Part shown: positions 7,012 through 13,677 of the stretch, one piece after another
Numbering within the stretch: position 1 is the first letter of the stretch
Layout of the letters: each line of letters opens with the position of its first letter
Source of the DNA: an uncultured Oxalobacteraceae bacterium
GTDB lineage: Bacteria; Pseudomonadota; Gammaproteobacteria; Burkholderiales; Burkholderiaceae
Direction: 5' to 3'
Assembly: GCA_946478765.1 (NCBI GenBank)
Contig: CAMLDH010000020.1
Location: 1 to 22,853 of the forward strand
DNA: 22,853 bases
Notes under the pieces: generated by a model
The model's database searches: none
What the model saw: the letters and a program-made list of their open reading frames with translations, nothing else
What the model was told of the DNA's origin: nothing
Translations under genes and position numbers: made by a program

Positions 7012-7467
7012 ATGCGTGAAATCGCATCGTTGGCAGAACTGAAAAGTTTGATCGGAGAGGAGGTCGCGGTATCGGACTGGGTGCAAATCAACCAGGAGCG
7101 CGTGAATCTGTTTGCCGAAGCAACCGGCGATCGCCAATGGATCCACCTTGATGCCGAGCGCTGCCGCAAAGAGTCGCCTTTCGGCGGTACGATCGCGCAC
7201 GGCTTTCTGACGTTGTCGCTGTTGCCGATGCTGATGGACAGTGCAGTCGTGATGAGCGATGTCAAGATGGGCGTCAATTACGGTTTGAACAAAGTGCGCT
7301 TTCCTTCTCCTGTGCCGGTTGGCAGCCGCGTGCGGGGAAGAATGACTTTGTTGCGTGTCGAAGATATCGAGGGCGGCGCCCAAGTGACGTGGCAAGTGAC
7401 GATGGAGCGGGACGGCAGCGACAAGCCGGTATGCGTCGCTGAATTGATTGCACGGCGGTATTCGTAA
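7012..7467 (+). CDS. MaoC-family (R)-specific enoyl-CoA hydratase-like protein
   Basis: A 151-residue single hot-dog-fold protein. The hydratase 2 motif is present as FAEATGDRQWIHLD, with the catalytic pair Asp40 and His45, followed by SPFGGTIAHGFLTLSLLP, the conserved glycine-rich AHG segment. MaoC/NodN-like proteins add water to trans-2-enoyl-CoA or related thioesters. The ATG at 7012 has an excellent AAGGAG site; a TTG 13 codons upstream is in frame but belongs to the relic of an acyl-CoA dehydrogenase. That relic suggests maoC was once the downstream gene of an acyl-CoA catabolic operon. In a PHA-producing cell it could also supply (R)-3-hydroxyacyl-CoA, but nothing here shows this. Confidence 0.88.
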   Translation: MREIASLAELKSLIGEEVAVSDWVQINQERVNLFAEATGDRQWIHLDAERCRKESPFGGTIAHGFLTLSLLPMLMDSAVVMSDVKMGVNYGLNKVRFPSPVPVGSRVRGRMTLLRVEDIEGGAQVTWQVTMERDGSDKPVCVAELIARRYS

Positions 7468-7481
7468 AATTCTGTTGTGGT

Positions 7482-7510
7482 CGTTCCCCCGTTTTGATGT
7501 GGGGGGAACG
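7482..7510. terminator. Hairpin between convergent maoC and yfcG
   Basis: CGTTCCCCC (7482-7490) pairs with GGGGGAACG (7502-7510), a perfect 9-bp GC-rich stem with an 11-base loop. It lies between two genes that end toward each other, so it may stop transcripts from both sides. T-runs are poor on both strands. Confidence 0.55.
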
Positions 7511-7532
7511 GACAATCATTTCTCGGATAATA

Positions 7533-8228
7533 TCAATGCCGCGTGTACTGCGTAGCGCCAAACAATACTTCCTTCGCCTTCTCATCATCCGCTAGCGGTT
7601 TGCGCAGATTCGCCAGCACTTCCACGCCGCGCTGGACGGCAGGGCGAGCGGCGATCTCGTCGAACCAGCGCTTTGCATGTGGAAAATCTGCCCAATCGAT
7701 CCCCTGATTTTTCCACGAACGCAGCCATGGAAACGTCGCGATGTCGGCGACCGTATATTCATTGCCTGCAAGGTATGCAGTCTTTGACACTTGCTTGTCG
7801 ATCACGCCATACAAACGCTTTGCTTCATTGGTATAACGATTGATTGCATACTCCAGCTTTTCCGGCGCATAGATGCGGAAATGGTGGGCCTGCCCCAACA
7901 TCGGGCCGACACCGCCCACTTGGAACATCAGCCATTGCAAGGTGGTGAATTTCTCGCGATCGGTATTGCCGAGGAACTTGCCGGCTTTGCTCGCGAGATA
8001 AATCAGGATCGCCCCGGACTCGAACAAGGAAATCGGTTTGCCGTCGGGACCTTCGGCATCGACGATGGCGGGAATCTTGTTGTTCGGTGAAATTGCCAGG
8101 AAGTCGGGCTTGAACTGGTCGCCGGCGCCGATGTCGATGTGGTGCACGCGGTAGGGCAGGCCACATTCTTCCAGCATGATGTGGACTTTGTGGCCGTTCG
8201 GTGTGGCAGCGGAATAAACGTCGATCAC
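7533..8228 (-). CDS. yfcG: YfcG-type GST-like disulfide-bond oxidoreductase
   Basis: A 231-residue nu-class GST homologue. The sequence follows E. coli YfcG closely as I recall it: MIDVYSAATPNGHKVHIMLEE at the start (TPNGHK with the Thr/Asn that contact glutathione), then SPNNKIPAIVD, SLFESGAILIYLA (the glutathione-binding Glu-Ser), LQWLMFQVGGVGPMLGQAHHF and the C-domain YTVADIATFPW. These enzymes use two bound glutathiones to reduce disulfides in the cytoplasm. A GTG start at 8228 is chosen: it has a strong GAGGAG site and coincides with the family N-terminus. The open frame continues upstream but only through a leader hairpin and a gene relic. The C-terminus has a short tail after ANLRKPL. 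Confidence 0.92.
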   Translation of the reverse strand: MIDVYSAATPNGHKVHIMLEECGLPYRVHHIDIGAGDQFKPDFLAISPNNKIPAIVDAEGPDGKPISLFESGAILIYLASKAGKFLGNTDREKFTTLQWLMFQVGGVGPMLGQAHHFRIYAPEKLEYAINRYTNEAKRLYGVIDKQVSKTAYLAGNEYTVADIATFPWLRSWKNQGIDWADFPHAKRWFDEIAARPAVQRGVEVLANLRKPLADDEKAKEVLFGATQYTRH

Positions 8229-8243
8229 TATTTCTCCTCTTGG

Positions 8244-8282
8244 AATCTCAAATGTTGCATGATTATGCAGAAGTTTGAGATT
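8244..8282 (-). promoter_or_regulatory. Stem-loop in the leader of yfcG
   Basis: AATCTCAAA (8244-8252) pairs perfectly with TTTGAGATT (8274-8282), and an inner stem TGCAT/ATGCA (8256-8260, 8265-8269) closes a four-base loop. The structure sits about 5 bases before the GAGGAG ribosome site of yfcG on the minus strand. No T-run follows, so a leader structure or an operator is more likely than a terminator. Confidence 0.5.
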
Positions 8283-8291
8283 GTTCGCTTT

Positions 8292-8440
8292 GATCCGGTC
8301 AACGAAGAAGAAACGCCTGCCGGCTTGCGTACGTGTGATCACGGGACCATCTCGGGAAGATACGGTCTGCCGGTTGCGTCGAAATAGGTGACGCTGCGAT
8401 GACGCATCAGGTAAATGCGTCGTCTTGGATTGAATGTCAT
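8292..8440 (-). pseudogene. Remnant of a histidine phosphatase (phosphoglycerate mutase-like) gene
   Basis: An ATG overlapping the crotonase stop (ATGA at 8437-8440) opens a frame of 33 codons to a TGA at 8339. It contains RRRIYLMRHRSVTYFD and GRPYLPEMVP, matching the N-terminus of histidine phosphatases, where the motif is normally LMRHG; the essential Gly is Arg here. In a shifted frame the sequence goes on as ITRTQAGRRFFFVDRI (to about 8292), resembling the next conserved part (GRAQAxxAGRxF...FDRI). The rest of the expected roughly 200 residues is missing and the yfcG leader follows. A one-base shift, a changed catalytic loop and a 3' deletion make this a clear relic. Family resemblance is from memory. 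Confidence 0.75.
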
Positions 8441-9216
8441 TTGTAGCGGGGTTTTCTTTTTTCCAGAAACGCGCTGATGCCTTCCTGTGCATCGCGATGA
8501 TGCAGGCATTCGACAAAGTGTTGTTTTTCTGCTTCGAAATGCTGCGAAAGGGCGTTGCCTGGCGCGTCGCATACCAACGATTTGATGCGTTCGACCGCGT
8601 TAGGCGAGAGCATGGCGAGTTCGTCGGACCATGACAGTGCGGCATCCAGTGCGGTCCCATCCGGCACGACCTTGTTCACCACGCCCAGTTCGTACAGGCG
8701 CGGCGATAAAACGGGTTTGCCTTCGATCAGAATTTCAGTGGCAAGCTGACGCGGCAGCGACTGCGCCAGGAACCATGAACCCCCGCCGTCCGGCGTCAAG
8801 CCCACCTGCGAATACGCCATCACAAACTTGGCCGATGCACCGGCCACAATCATGTCGCATGCCAATGCCAGTGAAAATCCAGCGCCGGCCGCAGCGCCTT
8901 CCACCGCTGCGATCACAGGCTTCGGACAATCGCGAATCGCTTCGACCCACCCGCGCAGGTTATCGATGATTTCGGCGGTTTCCGCCTTGTCTTTGTTGCG
9001 GCTTTCGAGCAGGCGACTCAGGTTGCCGCCCGCGCAAAAGAAGTTGTCGGCACCGGTCAGAATGACGGCGCGGATCGAATCATCGCGCTCCGCCGTCGAC
9101 AAGGTTTCAATCGCGGCGGCGTACATGTCGGGATGCAGCATGTTCTTTGCGCCCGGATTGGACAAGGTCAGGATCAGTGTGGCGTCACGGCGGGAGGCTT
9201 GGAGTTCGGCAGACAT
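8437..9216 (-). CDS. Crotonase-family protein (enoyl-CoA hydratase/isomerase-like; often named oxepin-CoA hydrolase, alternative type)
   Basis: A 259-residue crotonase with the two oxyanion-hole segments ADNFFCAGGNLSRL and AVEGAAAGAGFSLALACDMIV. The two glutamates of true enoyl-CoA hydratases seem absent: Ser stands in GFSLALACD where the family has GCELAMxCD, and the second site reads AYSQVGLTPDGGGSWFL. The PDGG Asp is the position used by PaaG-like isomerases. Close relatives as I recall carry the database name oxepin-CoA hydrolase, alternative type, from phenylacetate or benzoate degradation; the true reaction is unsure. The ATG has no clear ribosome site. The stop overlaps the start of a decayed histidine phosphatase (ATGA), showing an old coupled operon. 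Confidence 0.88.
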   Translation of the reverse strand: MSAELQASRRDATLILTLSNPGAKNMLHPDMYAAAIETLSTAERDDSIRAVILTGADNFFCAGGNLSRLLESRNKDKAETAEIIDNLRGWVEAIRDCPKPVIAAVEGAAAGAGFSLALACDMIVAGASAKFVMAYSQVGLTPDGGGSWFLAQSLPRQLATEILIEGKPVLSPRLYELGVVNKVVPDGTALDAALSWSDELAMLSPNAVERIKSLVCDAPGNALSQHFEAEKQHFVECLHHRDAQEGISAFLEKRKPRYK

Positions 9217-9537
9217 GGCTATTCAAAAGGAGAAAGTGGGATGGATTCAAATACGGGTTTGCAGCAGGTTGTCATGCGCTGCAGGCGTTTGGTCAAAAGT
9301 CGATGTTCTGCTGGCGTGCCCGGCGCGACCCTGTTTTTGCTCTGCCATATTATTACTGAAATATCGGAAGCCCGGTTGGCGCGCACGGAAGGAGCGTGAT
9401 CGACCAATGCGCTCATGCATGAAAAGCCGGATTCGCACCGCTGATAATCAAGCTAAACACCAATTCGTTCTTGTCGCATAGAATAGTCATGCAGCGCAGA
9501 GGCCGCAAAATGGTATGCCCTAAATGATGGAGACAAT
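9217..9537. other. Divergent non-coding gap between crotonase and GST genes
   Basis: About 320 bases with no supported gene. It must hold promoters for both directions, but no well-spaced -35/-10 pair stands out. TAGAAT (9479-9484) is a possible -10 for the plus-strand GST. A 10-bp palindrome TCATGCATGA lies at 9413-9422. Short open frames show no known family. Confidence 0.4.
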
Positions 9538-10188
9538 ATGCTTAAATTATGTGGATTCGCTACCAGCAATTATTACAACAAGGTCAAATTGGCGTTGCTG
9601 GAAAAAGGTGTCGCGTTTGAAGAGGTGTTGGTGTGGCCTGATCGCTCGCCGGCATTGCTCGAAAAATCACCGCTGGGAAAAATGCCTTACCTCGAAGTTG
9701 ATCAAGGCGTGATGTGCGAGTCGCAGGTCATGATGGAATATGTCGAGTCGGTCTACCCGCAAAAGCCCTTGCTGCCGGCAGACCCATTTGTCGCCGCGAA
9801 GGTGCGGGAATTGATCGTATTTCTGGAGTTGCATTTGGAGCTGGTTGCGCGCGAGCTGTATCCGCAAGCATTTTTCGGCGGGACTATCACGGACGAGGTG
9901 AAAGTCCGTAGCCAAAAACTGTTGAAGCGCAATGCCAAGGCATTTGGCAAGCTGGCGAAATTTGCCCCTTATGTTGCCGGCGCCGAATTTACAATGGCCG
10001 ATTGTGCCGCGTTGGTGCATCTTCCGCTGATCTCGATGGCATCAAAAATAATCTACGCTGAAGATGTGCTGGCCGATTTGCCGGCCAGTGAATACATCAA
10101 GCTGCTGGGCGAGCGTCCGACCGTGCAGAAAGTGAATGCCGATCGCAAGGAAAATCAGGCATTGATGAAGACGTGGTTCAAGCAATAA
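9538..10188 (+). CDS. Glutathione S-transferase family protein
   Basis: A 216-residue GST. The N-terminal thioredoxin-like domain begins MLKLCGFATSNYYNKVKLAL, with Ser/Asn in the position of the catalytic residue, and contains SPLGKMPYLEVDQGVMCES, where the cis-Pro and the Glu-Ser pair bind glutathione. The helical domain has the GAEFTMADCAALVHLPL N-capping motif. It is a cytoplasmic enzyme of unknown substrate. The ATG at 9538 has a GGAG six bases upstream. The gene is convergent with the aminotransferase gene; only 52 bp separate the stops, without a clear terminator hairpin. It is not closely similar to the other two GST-fold genes in this window. Confidence 0.9.
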   Translation: MLKLCGFATSNYYNKVKLALLEKGVAFEEVLVWPDRSPALLEKSPLGKMPYLEVDQGVMCESQVMMEYVESVYPQKPLLPADPFVAAKVRELIVFLELHLELVARELYPQAFFGGTITDEVKVRSQKLLKRNAKAFGKLAKFAPYVAGAEFTMADCAALVHLPLISMASKIIYAEDVLADLPASEYIKLLGERPTVQKVNADRKENQALMKTWFKQ

Positions 10189-10240
10189 TCGTTGTTTATC
10201 CTGTTTTTTGTCGGGGCCATCAGACCATTGGTGCGCAGTT

Positions 10241-11404
10241 TCAAACTTGCATCAGTTTGGCCAATGCAGCGCGCAGGGTTTCATCTTTTTTCGCGAAGCA
10301 GAAACGCACAATGCCGGATTCCTTGGGTTGATTGTAAAAGGCGGATACAGGTATCGCGGCCACGCCGATTTCCGACGTGAGCCACTTTGCAAAATCCGCT
10401 TCCGGCAGCGTTGAAATCCCGGAGTAATCCACGCACTGGAAATAGGTGCCATCCGATGGCAAGAGCTTGAAACGTGACGTTCTCAGTCCGTCGCGAAACA
10501 GGTCGCGTTTGTGTTGGTAGAATTTCGGCAAGTCGATGTAAGGCGCCGGATCGGCCATATAGGCAGCCAAGCCATGCTGCATCGGCGTATTGACGGTGAA
10601 TACGTTGAACTGGTGGACTTTGCGAAATTCCGCGGTGAGCGCGGCAGGTGCTGCGACATAACCGACTTTCCACCCCGTCACATGATAGGTTTTGCCGAAG
10701 CTGGAAATGACAAACGAGCGTGCCGCCAGCTCCGGATGACGGCATATCGATTCATGCCGGTGACCGTCGTAGACCATGTGCTCGTAGACCTCGTCGGACA
10801 GGATCAGGATGTCGGTATCGCGTACGATTTCGGCCAGCATGCGGATATCGGCCTCCCGTAAGACGGAGCCGGTCGGATTGTGCGGAGAGTTGATCATGAT
10901 CAGACGCGTCTTGCCGGTCACCGCCGCCGCGACCTTGTTCCATGGGATGGCATAGCCGTTCGGACCGATTTCCATTTGCACGAACACCGGTATGCCGCCG
11001 GCCAGTTCAATCGACGGGACGTAGCTGTCATACACGGGTTCGATCACGATGACTTCATCTCCGGCGTGGACGCTGCACAGGATCGCCGTCAAAAGGGCCT
11101 GGGTCGCGCCGGCGGTCACCGTGATTTCGGTGGCGGCATCGTATCGGTAGCCGTAGAGCGCCTCGATTTTTCCGGCGATAGCACCACGCAACGCGGGAAT
11201 GCCGATCATCGGCGGATACTGGTTCATGCCATTTTTCATCGCTGCAGTGACAAAACCGATCAACGCTTCGTCACAATCGAAATCCGGGAAGCCCTGTCCG
11301 AGATTGACGGCATTTTTTTCCACTGCCAGCGCCGACATGACGGTGAAAATCGTGGTGCCGACGTTAGGTAGTTTTGATTCGAGATGGATGGCAGCAGTAG
11401 TCAT
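10241..11404 (-). CDS. ybdL: Methionine aminotransferase (YbdL type, PLP-dependent class I)
   Basis: A 387-residue fold-type I aminotransferase, close to E. coli YbdL in length and wording as I recall it: SKLPNVGTTIFTVMSALA at the start, NLGQGFPDFD, NQYPPMIGIPALR, TVTAGATQALL (phosphate binding), INSPHNPTG, ILSDEVYEHM (the Asp that bonds the PLP ring nitrogen) and SSFGKTYHVTGWKVGY, where Lys238 binds PLP. The C-terminus has IVRFCFAKKDETL with the substrate carboxylate Arg. YbdL transaminates methionine, as in the last step of methionine salvage. The ATG at 11404 is chosen because the family starts there; an ATG 12 codons upstream has no ribosome site. The PIN gene ends 73 bp upstream on the same strand. 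Confidence 0.92.
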   Translation of the reverse strand: MTTAAIHLESKLPNVGTTIFTVMSALAVEKNAVNLGQGFPDFDCDEALIGFVTAAMKNGMNQYPPMIGIPALRGAIAGKIEALYGYRYDAATEITVTAGATQALLTAILCSVHAGDEVIVIEPVYDSYVPSIELAGGIPVFVQMEIGPNGYAIPWNKVAAAVTGKTRLIMINSPHNPTGSVLREADIRMLAEIVRDTDILILSDEVYEHMVYDGHRHESICRHPELAARSFVISSFGKTYHVTGWKVGYVAAPAALTAEFRKVHQFNVFTVNTPMQHGLAAYMADPAPYIDLPKFYQHKRDLFRDGLRTSRFKLLPSDGTYFQCVDYSGISTLPEADFAKWLTSEIGVAAIPVSAFYNQPKESGIVRFCFAKKDETLRAALAKLMQV

Positions 11405-11477
11405 ATTCTTGCGAGATGGGTTGAGATACTTGAATGGCATTTTAGCGTGTTACGAAACCGGCTGGAGATGCGGGCGC

Positions 11478-11966
11478 TTATCTGCATTCAGGTCGCACAA
11501 GATCGTCATTGCACGCGACAGTGCCAGCAGCGGCATCCTCTACCCACGCGTCTGGGCGCATGATCAGGAACAGGCCGGCGCGGGCGGTTCTTTTTGCCAG
11601 TTTCAGTAGTGCCTTGTCTTTGGTGATCAGCACATCGGCGTGCGCATCGCGGGCCAGTTCCAGGAATTTTTGGTCATCCGGATCTTTGCATACCGGCAGA
11701 CGGCTCTCTGTGATGGCGAGTGCTTCAGCCGGGAGACACGTGATCAGTGCATCGAATTCCAGGGTGCTTTGCGACCTCGATGTATCGTCCAGCGGCAGAT
11801 GCGGATAATTCAAAACGATGCGCCATTCCATCCGGCAGTCGGCACGCGTTACCGCTTCAACATCGCCGTTCCTGAGCGCAGCAAGCAGCACATCCCAGCG
11901 TGGATCGCGGAAAACAAATAAATCCAGGCATACGTTCGTGTCCAATACAATGCGCTTCGGTATCAT
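11478..11966 (-). CDS. PIN-domain protein, putative toxin-like ribonuclease (COG1569 type)
   Basis: A 162-residue PIN-fold protein. The N-terminus [19 protein letters not shown] carries the first metal-binding Asp (Asp9) in the usual LDTNV motif, and [28 protein letters not shown] supplies the later acidic cluster. Such proteins are Mg2+-dependent ribonucleases, often toxins of toxin-antitoxin pairs. No antitoxin-like small gene lies directly before or after it, so it is either an orphan or a chromosomal housekeeping version. The ATG at 11966 is preferred since the domain starts there; it lies only 28 bp from the divergent yaaA start. The extra 18 in-frame codons upstream would overlap yaaA on the other strand. 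Confidence 0.85.
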   Translation of the reverse strand: MIPKRIVLDTNVCLDLFVFRDPRWDVLLAALRNGDVEAVTRADCRMEWRIVLNYPHLPLDDTSRSQSTLEFDALITCLPAEALAITESRLPVCKDPDDQKFLELARDAHADVLITKDKALLKLAKRTARAGLFLIMRPDAWVEDAAAGTVACNDDLVRPECR

Positions 11967-11994
11967 TCTAAAAATTTTCCCAACCTGGATTGAA

Positions 11995-12771
11995 ATGCTG
12001 ATTGTTTTATCGCCCGCCAAAACCCTCGATTATGAAACGCCCGCCAATACCGATATTTACAGCCAACCGGATTTCATTAAGCGCTCCGCTGAACTGATCG
12101 GCGTGCTAAGGCAGTTTTCAGCAGCGCAAATTGGCGATTTGATGCACATTTCCGATGCGCTGGCAAGCTTGAACGTCGCGCGCTATGCAGAGTGGCGCAC
12201 CAAGTTCACTCTGAAAAACGCGAAGCAGGCAATTCTGGCATTTAACGGCGATGTCTACGAAGGATTGAATGCCGGCACGCTGAACGCCAAACAATTCGAT
12301 TACGTGCAGTCGCATATTCGCATTTTATCCGGGTTATACGGGATATTGCGTCCGCTCGACTTGATGCAGCCCTATCGGCTGGAAATGGGTACGAAACTGG
12401 CAAACCCGCTCGGCAAGGATTTGTATGCGTTCTGGGGCGACGCGGTGACCAATGCACTCAACCAGCTTGCCGCAGCGCGTCAATCAAGCGCCTTGATCAA
12501 CCTGGCATCCGACGAATATTTCAAAGTGGTAAAGCCGCGCTTGCTTGATGTACCGGTAATCACGCCAGTGTTTGAAGATTGGAAAAACGGCAAATACAAG
12601 GTGATTTCGTTTTACGCAAAGCGGGCGCGCGGTTTGATGGCGCGTTATGCGGCATTAAAAAATATTTCAGCGCCTGCGAAGCTCAAAGCATTTGATAGCG
12701 AAGGCTATGCGTTTCATCCAGAATTGTCGGATGACCGCACCCTGGTCTTCCGGCGGCGCATATCCGATTAG
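11995..12771 (+). CDS. yaaA: Peroxide stress protein YaaA
   Basis: A 258-residue protein, the same length as E. coli YaaA. It starts [16 protein letters not shown], the family signature, and has [48 protein letters not shown] and [16 protein letters not shown], all conserved in YaaA (DUF328). In E. coli YaaA is induced by OxyR and limits intracellular free iron and DNA damage under peroxide stress; the same role is assumed here. The ATG at 11995 matches the family start; a GGA lies six bases upstream. The gene is head to head with the PIN gene and convergent with bamD, with a good terminator between. Confidence 0.95.
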   Translation: MLIVLSPAKTLDYETPANTDIYSQPDFIKRSAELIGVLRQFSAAQIGDLMHISDALASLNVARYAEWRTKFTLKNAKQAILAFNGDVYEGLNAGTLNAKQFDYVQSHIRILSGLYGILRPLDLMQPYRLEMGTKLANPLGKDLYAFWGDAVTNALNQLAAARQSSALINLASDEYFKVVKPRLLDVPVITPVFEDWKNGKYKVISFYAKRARGLMARYAALKNISAPAKLKAFDSEGYAFHPELSDDRTLVFRRRISD

Positions 12772-12780
12772 GCCACTGGA

Positions 12781-12818
12781 ATTGAAAAACCCCGCGTTGC
12801 GGGGCTTTTCTTTTCAAT
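12781..12818. terminator. Bidirectional intrinsic terminator between yaaA and bamD
   Basis: CCCCGC (12790-12795), a GTT loop and GCGGGG (12799-12804), with an A-run on the left and CTTTTCTTTTC on the right. The outer arms ATTGAAAA and TTTTCAAT extend the dyad. It can serve yaaA on plus and bamD on minus. Confidence 0.88.
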
Positions 12819-12836
12819 AAATAGTCGAGGGCCGAC

Positions 12837-13634
12837 TTACCAGATTTTCCACCAAGGTTCGTCCTTGACCCGACCGCCTTTGAAAAACACGCTGTTCGGA
12901 AAATTCTTCTTCATCACGCGTTCTGCATCATCGCGCAAATCGGGCAGATTCAACGCATCGTATGACCGTACCATCACAAACAGCGCTTCTTCAACCGCAG
13001 GCGCATCGCGATAATCCTTGACTGCGGATTGTGCGCGATTGGCAGCGGCGACATAAGCGCCGCGCCGGTAATAGTAATTGGCCACATGGACTTCATATTG
13101 CGCCATTGCATTGATCAGATACTTCATGCGGGCAATCGCGTCCGGCGTGTATTTACTGTCCGGAAAACGATCGGCCAGCTGTTTGAATGCATCGAATGCT
13201 TCACGCACCGCTTTCGGATCGCGCTCGGTCGGATCCTGGCGGGAAATGAAGTCGAACAGACCCAGCTTGTCATTGAAATTAATCAAGCCGCGCAGATAAT
13301 ATACATAATCGACGTTAGGATGATTCGGGTGCAATTTGATGAAGCGCTCGACGGCCGCCAATGCCTGCGGCTGGTCGCTCTGGCGATAGTACGCATACGC
13401 GATCTCCATTTGCGCTTGCTGTGCATAGGCGCCGAACGGATAACGCGATTCGAGCGTTTCAAAAAGCTTGATCGCCCGGTCATAACCGCCGGCACTCATT
13501 TCATCGCGTGCCTCCGAGTATAATTTGGCAGCCGACCAGTTTTTGGTTTCATCGACTTTGTCGGGAAACACGCCGCATGCCGATAACAAGAGTACGAAAG
13601 CGAAAGTAGCGATTTTCAATAATTTTTTTTGCAT
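12837..13634 (-). CDS. bamD: Outer membrane assembly lipoprotein BamD
   Basis: A 265-residue lipoprotein of the BAM complex, which inserts beta-barrel proteins into the outer membrane. The signal peptide MQKKLLKIATFAFVLLLSAC ends in a lipobox with the acylated Cys20. The mature part is a series of TPR-like helices: AAKLYSEARDEMSAGGYDRAI, LESRYPFGAYAQQAQMEIAYAYY, VERFIKLHPNHPNVDYVYYLRGL, and the conserved RDPKAVREAFDAFKQLADRFP and VANYYYRRGAYVAAANR. The start at 13634 gives a standard lipoprotein signal; the in-frame extension of nine codons does not. The gene is divergent from rluD with 43 bp between, an arrangement I recall as common in beta- and gammaproteobacteria. Confidence 0.95.
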   Translation of the reverse strand: MQKKLLKIATFAFVLLLSACGVFPDKVDETKNWSAAKLYSEARDEMSAGGYDRAIKLFETLESRYPFGAYAQQAQMEIAYAYYRQSDQPQALAAVERFIKLHPNHPNVDYVYYLRGLINFNDKLGLFDFISRQDPTERDPKAVREAFDAFKQLADRFPDSKYTPDAIARMKYLINAMAQYEVHVANYYYRRGAYVAAANRAQSAVKDYRDAPAVEEALFVMVRSYDALNLPDLRDDAERVMKKNFPNSVFFKGGRVKDEPWWKIW

Positions 13635-13677
13635 AACGTTTGCAAGGATGCATCTAGACAATGAATGATTATAGCCG

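Noticed and set aside
8339..8660. Upstream extension of the yfcG frame to 8660 (375 codons)
   Set aside because: The extra part crosses the crotonase gene, the phosphatase relic and the leader hairpin; the GTG at 8228 has a strong ribosome site and fits the YfcG N-terminus.
11478..11966. Toxin-antitoxin module at the PIN gene
   Set aside because: No small antitoxin-like gene lies next to it on the same strand; neighbours are ybdL and yaaA.
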